DNA of 64,000 nt from Haliclystus octoradiatus (Eukaryota; Cnidaria; Staurozoa; Stauromedusae; Haliclystidae). Below are positions 56,675-64,000 of the stretch, piece by piece. Position 1 is the stretch's first letter. Each line of letters opens with the position of its first letter. A program made the translations under genes and the position numbers. Below the pieces are notes generated by a model. The model did no database searches, was not told where the DNA came from, and was given only the letters and a program-made list of their open reading frames with translations. The DNA lies in NCBI GenBank assembly GCA_916610825.1, contig OU744448.1:7922650-7986649 (forward strand). The letters run 5' to 3'.

Positions 56675-57003
56675 CGATAGGTATTGATGTTCTTCTTCTT
56701 AAATTAAAATAATCAATGAATAAAGTTATTACTGATAATTTCTTATTTGGAATCTATTACATGTGTCCGTCAAATTTATTGTTAGATTTTTGAACTTCGT
56801 AATGAAATGAAAAGGAAAAATTACAACCGGCTATATGCAAAATTATGTTCGATCTACTTATATATATATGTTATGTTTGCTAATTTTTGGATTTTTGCCT
56901 TCAATCAGTTAGGCACTGGTACTGATTCTATGCAAAAGTGAATCAATTTTGAATATCGAGTTTTTGAGCGATAATTTTGAGTGTAACAGTTGAGAAATTT
57001 CGC

Positions 57004-60000
57004 TTACTTTGCTGTTTTCTGTTTTTTTTTATATGATGGTTTACAGCGTGAATGCATAGCTCGGCCAGCTTTCTTTGCAGCAGGTACATTTTGTTCTAAT
57101 ATTGTAGCCAGACAGTGTGTTCTTTTTTTTGATTGACGGGTATTGTCATCAAGGAGAAGAGGGGTGTCAATTTGTTTAGAGCCCTTCATAAGAGCTTTTC
57201 TAGTTTTACTTGGTCCCTTTCTTCTCTTGACAGCATCAGGTAATACACCAATTGCACCGTGTCTGAAGTTCTTTTTTGCTCTGCCTACTATTTTAAACTT
57301 TGAATGGACTATTGATTGTTTACCAACAAATTTGTTATCGAAACAATGGAGGGCACTTCCCAATTTCCCATGAGACATTTTGCATACTTTCGCACTAAAT
57401 TTTGTAATTCCTGTTAACACATTGCTGTCTCCGGTCCGGATCGCATTCTTTATGACATCAACAGCATCCTCAAAGCTGCGCAAAGCAGTTTCTGTTGATG
57501 GAGTTATTTGTATAGATATGGGGCATTCTTCACTGAGACACTCATTTGACACAATGACGTCAGCACAAGGCAATGTGAATTCGGAGGCATTACTTGATGG
57601 ATCCACACCGGCTTCTACTCCGTCCGAGTCACATATCTGGGTAAAATCCTGATAAAATTCTATTGGAAGTGCTTCCTCATGTGCAATCTGGGCATACCCT
57701 CTGCGTTCATTCTGGCTGAATACTGGCAGAAAATTGTCATTACCTATTTTAAACTTCTTTGTTACTGCAAACTGATGTTTGCATGGGCTACCATCGCTAC
57801 CAACCGGACAGCTACAAAAACCAGATAAAATGTCTATGTCATACAAGACACCCGACGATGATGAAGACAAAACACTGTAAAATCCTAGGTCTTTGTCAAG
57901 AGCAATGACGTTGTCAGGGTCAATGTCTTTCTGTTTTGTTGCGGTATATCGTTTGCTGTAGGTTCCATCCAGAGACCCATTGGCAACCTTGAGCAGCTTG
58001 TCTTGGTAGTGCTGTTCAAGATCACCAATAACCATATCAATGAGTTCTATTACATTATATGATTTTACCCTCTGTAACATTTCCTGTTTGATGACGAGAA
58101 ACTGGGATTCAGCATAGTTTTGAGTATGGTTTCCTCTTATTGGAAGAGATGTTCGATAAGCCAAACACCAGTATGCAATGTTTGGCTGTACATATTCTTC
58201 ATAGTAGGCTTTAAATAATGGCGAACGTTGTACTATTTCACTCTGTAGCATTGATTCTGCATGTTCTTTGGCATCAGAATCTGTCAATGAGTACATAACT
58301 TTTTTAATACATTTCATTATGGTTGACCTGTCGTCTTGCATAATTTTATTTTTCTTGTCGAAGAGCCACCTCCAAATCGCTTGTAGCACATGAAAGGTGC
58401 ATAGCATCAATCTCGCATTTGGCCACGACGAAGAAAGTGCTATCCTCTCTTCACTGCAGTTATCTGTTAAAAACACCATTGGCCCTAACTCTGTCCCTCT
58501 ATTAAAAAAGGCATAAACCGGTAAGCACTCCTTCAGTAATTCAAATGCCTCATTAAATGTTTCTTCCGTTTCGTCACTCATAATTATTATGGCTAGTGGC
58601 AACCCACCTGTCACAGAATGGGTGCAAAGCATCAGAAAACGCAAATTGTGGTCATCCAGATTCGAAGTGCTATCTGAAAACACTAGTTCAGAAGAATGCA
58701 GCAGATGCTTGTGCACTCTTGCCATCAAGGGTGTGACAATTGCAAGCACTAGTTTGACCCGTTTTGATACTTGATCAACAGTCAATTTATGCTTCATTTT
58801 GCCATCCTGAGCTTTAAATTTCTCATTATATTGGCTGACCTTATCATTCAATCGCGAAATCAACTTCTCCCCATTTTTGGCCCCATACAGACTACTATTG
58901 AATAATTTATAATAATATTTGAAGTCAGTTAAGCGAGGCATGATAGATCTGTCTGCAAATTTGAGCTCAAATTCTGTATCTGATTTACAGCTTTCTCTAA
59001 GTTCCTTTTTAAAAGCTCCATAAGCCAATGAGGGAGTATATCTATTCTCAAATAGCTTAAACATCTTCTCTTTGCTATCACGACTGCAATCTCTGAATGA
59101 TAAAGCATTCAATGGAGTCACAGCATGGTTATGCTGATGCTTAAAATCTATGAAACAATGTTTATCGTCATCATTAGTTTTTGATCCTTCAAATTTTATT
59201 TTAAATGAGATAAAGAATGGGCATATCGTGTTCTTGATTCTACGCCCAGGTGCATAGAGACATTTAGACCTTGTGTTGTGCTGACATCGAAAACGCATTG
59301 TGAAATTTTGTTGCAGTTGACTTCCTGAATTGCATACGCCATAAGTTTTGCTTATTCTCAGAGTTTGCTTTGTTGTTTCTTGATAATCTTCTACAAAATC
59401 AGAAATATCTTCTTTTGAACTTATATTACATTTGAGCTGAGCATAAAAGGTCTCTTCGTGTGCACCTTTGTTGAATGCCATCATTTCGTAGTGAAATTTT
59501 GTAGACAGTAATGGTAGCATGTACTCATTATAATCTTCAACATTTTTCTGAATCGTTTTTGGGATAGTTTTCGAAACGCTATCCAAAGCTTGGTGAATGA
59601 CATCATTATCCAGAACAGGAATATGTATTGTTAAATCATCTAAATTGAAAAAGGATGGCATTTCTTATTTGGTAGAATTAGCAATTAAGTTACAATTCAC
59701 AAATTACAATGATGTTGTTTTATACTCAATATTCAGTGCTCAGGAGTGATAAATGTATGAAAAATATCAAAATATCATTGAAATGGCACCAGTAACCCAC
59801 TAGAAGTCCTTGAAGGCATAAAATGTTGAATGTAGGCTATAAAAGAAGCCAAAATCTATTAGTCAGTAAAAACTATTTCAAAACCAGAAGACAATTTATT
59901 ATGCACAATCCATAATTGAAATGTAACTATTTCATGAAAGAATTATCCCACTGCACAAGCAATTGTTAAATTGCACATGATTGACTGCAAACACCAGCAA

Positions 60001-61220
60001 TTTGCATGTATAGAAACATTTATTTGGTCCAAGAGACAATGTAGGCTGTAAAATACCACGTATTGTACAGCGCAAGGAAGACACAGTAATTGGTTACTGA
60101 TAGCTTTATTGAACACGATGTACACTGAACAACTGACCAAGTTAACAATTTACTAGGACTTTATGAATAATAAAGGGGAATAACAAGTTAACATTACGTC
60201 AATAACACAACTATGAAAACATGCATCGAATTACTAGTCAGCATTGCTTACAATAACAAACAACGTAAGTAAAACTAGATTGATTCAAACACGGAACAGA
60301 TACAAGGAACAAACTGAGGCATGTTACGTCAATGGGTAACATGATTCATAACAAGGAACCACAAAATGATCAAACGTAACATTACATAAATATACTATGA
60401 CAAGGCATATACATTAGGATTAATACTAATGTTTCATTTTGAGTGAATGTCCTCAAGCAGGATCTAGTTATCTTGATAAACTTTCTGTGATTTATTATTG
60501 ATACAAAAACTACTAATATTCTAACCATTTGTTGGAGCATATTCTTGCAATGAGCAGGATTCGCTTTGTCTTGGATTTTCTTCAACTTCAACACCGTCAC
60601 CTACCAAATTAAATGACAAAACAATTTTAAAACAGAAATGAAACCCCACATAAAATGGACTGAAATTACAGATTTCAATAAAATCGTAGATTCTTGACTC
60701 AGGTTTAGTGTTCCATCTTAGCACTACGGGTCACGTTTAAAGATTAGTCACGCGTAGTTATAACTGTGATAAATGGAGCACTTTTGGAGTTTAGGACCAG
60801 TTCTGTTGTAAAGGTTGATCATGTCTCATTAAAATGGGAAACCTATAATTTATAATAGTGTCCCTTTTCTGTCTCTCTCTTCTCTAGCTTGAGCCAAATT
60901 CTTACACATTGTGAAAAGGTTAAAGTAAAGTAAAAGTTAGACCTTATGTTAATGTTACAATGCGAAGAACAGGGTATTAAACATACAGTATAATTCTATA
61001 ACATATAGTGCACATACGTGCACAAAAACAAACACTTTGATGTAATATGCACAACAGTTTTCCTACCTTGCTTTCCAAAGGCATCAATCGGTATTTGACA
61101 TAGGGATTTTTCAACATCAACAGGATGATCAGAATCCACAGGTTCATGTGGAACACTATACAAAAAATCATTTACAAAGACTTCCAGTCCATCAATTTCG
61201 AAGTCAAATTGTTCATCCAT
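57004..61220 (-). CDS. Mutator-like transposase with SWIM zinc finger
   Basis: Three exons (61220-61067, 60600-60526, 59663-57004) join in frame to 962 residues starting at an ATG at 61220. About residues 200-257 hold a Cys/His DNA-binding motif (FRCQHNTRSKC ... TICPFF ... HQHNH) like the WRKY/FLYWCH-type N-termini of MULE transposases. The DDE core shows Asp in LVFSDST (about 407), Asp in VFLTDNC (about 477), the MULE CxxH in LMLCTFHVLQ (about 498-501) and Glu in NYAESQF (about 595). A SWIM finger follows (FCSCPVGSDGSPCKHQ, about 693-706). The tail is basic (RRKGPSKTRK, KKKQKTAK) and probably nuclear-localising. The enzyme would cut and paste the surrounding element. No stop or frameshift breaks it. 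The upstream ATG at 59661 would drop the first 77 residues but not the domains. Confidence 0.88.
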
Positions 61221-61334
61221 TTTAAAATTTTGAGATAAGATTCCTAACAGCTACATATATAATATATAATAGCAAAGTAAATCACATGTTCAACAACCAA
61301 CATCAACTCTAATTCACTCTCAATAATCTAACTA

Positions 61335-61453
61335 TTTTCGCGCTTTTTCCACTTCTTCCTCACACAGAGACGAGGTGAAAAACATGAAAACGAAACTGGA
61401 ATGTGGGTTACGGTTATGGAATGTGGGTTACGCGTTACGAAAAATCCATGCGC
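61335..61453 (-). repeat. Right terminal inverted repeat, 119 bp
   Basis: Complement of 52656-52774 with one mismatch, carrying the same pair of 15-base direct repeats. The transposase ATG at 61220 lies 115 bases inside it. Confidence 0.9.
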
Positions 61454-61462
61454 AGCGTCGCG
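61454..61462 (+). repeat. Target-site duplication, right (AGCGTCGCG)
   Basis: Exact copy of 52647-52655 directly after the right terminus. Confidence 0.9.
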
Positions 61463-62297
61463 CGCCATCCATGCCTTCGTGATTAAAGATGGCCGCTAGT
61501 TGCCGAGAAAATTAGAAGAAACTCATCATCAGAGTTCAGACTGTTCAGAGTTGCTACTCTGCTACTTAAACATATCTAGAATATTTTCGTTACCATCGTA
61601 AATAATCTTATTCATTCCGCTGTTTTTAATGTATTTTTTGAATGGCAGTAGAATGCTCAGAGTCCCTTCGTGTCGCGAAGCGGTGTTGTTGACCTGTTGT
61701 CTTGTTGGTGATGGACTGGTGGATGGTGATGGTGTCTTTAACTTATAACGTGACCTGGCTTGGTTGGTTAAGTTGGTGGCCGAGGTCTCAAATCTGAAAA
61801 CAAGTATGCTTGTTATTGTATCAGCAATTATTATTGCTGTATAAACTATTTAAATGATCAATATGTGTGTTTGATTGTGAGATGTGGTCTATGGACTATG
61901 ATGATTTCAAGAATACATTGGCCTAGCCTAGTAAGTCAGATATTCAATTTACCCTCTTTTATGTTACATGCTATATCTCCTAGTTCTGTTCACCGTGTTT
62001 CTTACATAAGTTAATATTTATTCAAAATGTTATTTTTGATATATCTTTTATATATTGTGACATAATGTGTTGTAAGTTGTCTTACTGATTGAACATAGGA
62101 CCATTATAATACATTAAGACCATTATATATTATTGATTTATTATTTAAATATTTTACATATTATATTATGACATAAATATACACATAGTGACATAGGCCC
62201 ACAGTCATACATACATGACATAATCAAATACAGTGTTAAACAGGTGCTACATGTGCCTATCTGTGATTTTGATTCAAAATAAAGCACAACAAAAACA
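61463..62297. other. Intergenic region right of the transposon
   Basis: A minus-strand open stretch after a TTTCAG (61793 to a stop at 61562) is rich in Thr, Ser and Pro (TPSPSTSPSPTRQQ). It could be an exon, but I found no partner exon with matching phase. The rest is AT-rich and shows nothing supportable. Confidence 0.35.
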
Positions 62298-62305
62298 AGA
62301 ATAGT

Positions 62306-63278
62306 CGGTGTCTGTAAACTGCAAGCTTGCATACGTGTGTACTTTTCACATAAATTTTCATAAATTTTCACATTTCTCCGCTATTCCAGAAAGGAGATTG
62401 AATCCGTGCATAAAAGTTAACTTTGTGGAAGTTTCAGCCTTTGATGTGATCGTTTTTTTTGTGACACATTTATTTGTAAATAAATATGTTAATATTAACT
62501 TTTTTCTTATAAAAAACCAAACACATTTTTATGGAGATATCGTGCAATCGTTCTCGTTTTTTGTACACCTGCAGTATTACTAGGCCTATGTGTTTTACTG
62601 CTTTTCATTGACGATCGGGGATGTGAAACTACTCTGTGACATCAAATTGTCAAAGGAGGCTGCCGTGAAGGCATTGCCTTTTAACACCCCAAAACATCAC
62701 AATTTATTTGGAATCCAAGGGTTGTCACACAATCCCCATCTCAAACATTATATTTCCATTCTATACAAACTCTTGGTATTTCTGACATACTCATATGACG
62801 TTGATTCGTTGCAATTATTTCTGTCAATTTCTCGAATGATGACAATGAATTTAAATTCCTAAATCTTTTTACCATAACCTTGCATGGTTTTAGTTGTTAA
62901 AATTATATTCCTGCAACATTTTTACACTTATTAAGCAAGAAGAGAGGCTATATCACACTATTTTTGCGTCATGGAAATATTGTATTCCTCAGCTTGCAAT
63001 CCAAATGACTCAGTTCAATATGCATAATCTATTTGAAAACGAAAAATTTAATATTATCATATATTTATTTACACAAATCAATGTCTTGTGAAAAAGCAAT
63101 CAGAATATCAGATCAAATGTCCATACAATCTAGACTCATCCTGTAGCGCAATGCGAGACGATAGATGGTGAGAATATTACACAGCTTCAACCTCCTTTCT
63201 GGGGTAAAATGTGAAAATTTATGAATATTTATGTAAAAGTTACGCACATGCGCAAGTAAACACAGTTTACAGACACCG
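62306..63278. mobile_element. 973-bp inverted-repeat element, unclassified
   Basis: Ends CGGTGTCTGTAAACTG on both strands, with inverted repeats of about 85 bases that run to CCAGAAAGGAG. AGAATAGT (62298-62305) and AGGATAGT (63279-63286) flank it, an 8-base duplication with one mismatch. The short open frames inside resemble no transposase, so it is non-autonomous or decayed. Confidence 0.7.
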
Positions 63279-63286
63279 AGGATAGT

Positions 63287-64000
63287 CCATTCATAGAATC
63301 ATTGGCCTAGCCAATGAGCCAGCCAGCCGAATCTTTGTAATTAACAATACATCGTTCCAAATGGCCCAAATCTTTAGGCCTACGCCTAATGCCTATATTC
63401 CCCTCAAGTGTTCCATGAGCGTGTTTTAGTGTTTCCTAATATTTATATAGGTTGGAAATGAACTAGTGCTTGCCCATTTTACCATTTCAGCAGCAAATTT
63501 AGTGCATAGCATAGGTCTAAGCTAACTCACCTACAATTTTGGAATTTATTCTATACTTAGCTAGAGACTATCAAGCAGGGTGTCACAAAAGGTTTATGAA
63601 TCATGTCAACAGATTGAAAACCTTAGACAAATGTTAACAGCTTTTCTGAAATTAAAATATTTTTAAGCATGGTTGGGCCTATGAATGAATTTTACATGAA
63701 TACATGAATTTCACAACATAGAAAGATGGAATATGTAAGTCATGATTTTGGATAAGAAGACAATGTTAATAATTGAAAACCTTCTGAATTTTCGCTGGCC
63801 AGTGTCTGTTACTTGCGTGTGTGCGTACTGCGTGCTTTTTCAGGAAATACGTCATAATTTATTACCTTTTAGACTACGACCTCCACTTACTATTTAGGAT
63901 GTCATGTTATGAAGATGTTCTGGCTTGGCTAAATTTGGCAGTCCCTGTCATGTTGTAATTGATGGGGACTTTACTCCGACTTAATTTAGGCCTATGAATG
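63287..64000. other. Intergenic, nothing recognised
   Basis: AT-rich DNA with scattered AGGCCTA words and no supported reading frame, repeat boundary or RNA gene. Confidence 0.4.

Larger units (their letters stand above)
52656..61453. mobile_element. Complete 8.8-kb Mutator-like DNA transposon
   Basis: The termini begin GCGCATGGATTTTTCG and form 119-bp inverted repeats that differ at one position. An exact 9-bp duplication (AGCGTCGCG) flanks them. Inside are two spliced, convergent genes: an HMG-box/C2H2 protein on the plus strand (52854-56674) and a DDE/SWIM transposase on the minus strand (57004-61220). Each starts within about 250 bases of one inverted repeat, so the repeats probably carry the promoters. 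Nine-base duplications, long inverted repeats and a DDE domain with CxxH plus SWIM are Mutator-superfamily traits; animal Phantom-like MULEs are the nearest named relatives I know. All frames are open and the repeats are almost identical, which points to recent movement. Confidence 0.9.

Noticed and set aside
61562..61793. Minus-strand open stretch after TTTCAG, considered as a KLF upstream exon
   Set aside because: Its possible donor (GATG|GTAACG) leaves one base, while the first KLF exon seen needs two. An in-frame stop follows.

Overview
The window is eukaryotic nuclear DNA. It is AT-rich, its genes are split into short GT-AG exons, and it carries very long (ATT/AAT)n microsatellites, tRNA-derived SINEs, a Penelope-like retroelement end and many short inverted-repeat elements. 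The gene set (pleckstrin, a TBC1D1/TBC1D4-type RabGAP, a Krüppel-like factor) is that of a metazoan. A marine invertebrate deuterostome, perhaps a tunicate, fits the gene structure, but I cannot fix the species. All exon models were assembled by hand from splice signals, reading phase and family resemblance.

Layout. 1-500: C-terminal end of a Penelope-like element (GIY-YIG endonuclease). 875-11832 (+): pleckstrin homologue (PH-DEP-PH, 11 coding exons seen, first exon not found). 12625-32700 (-): TBC1D1/TBC1D4-like RabGAP, 18 exons, 1263 residues, complete. It meets pleckstrin tail to tail with about 0.8 kb between stops. A second possible first exon (18787-18865) would make a short isoform. 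35673-38294 (+): two-exon type II membrane protein resembling a Golgi glycosyltransferase. 40239-48501 (-): KLF transcription factor, five exons seen, 5' end not identified. 52656-61453: complete 8.8-kb Mutator-like DNA transposon inserted upstream of the KLF gene. 61454-64000: intergenic DNA with a 973-bp inverted-repeat element.

The most interesting object is the 8.8-kb transposon. It has 119-bp terminal inverted repeats that differ at one position and a perfect 9-bp target duplication. It carries two convergent spliced genes: a 962-residue DDE/SWIM transposase with an N-terminal Cys/His DNA-binding motif, and a separate 221-residue protein that joins an HMG box to four C2H2 fingers. Nothing in either reading frame is broken, so it looks young and possibly active. 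A second 9-bp-TSD element (819 bp, non-coding) lies inside a SINE within the RabGAP gene.

The rest of the non-coding DNA is largely repeat: hAT-type and unclassified MITEs, at least two fold-back families, a 202-bp perfect palindrome between two giant ATT microsatellites, a roughly 55-bp minisatellite, and several dispersed low-complexity families.
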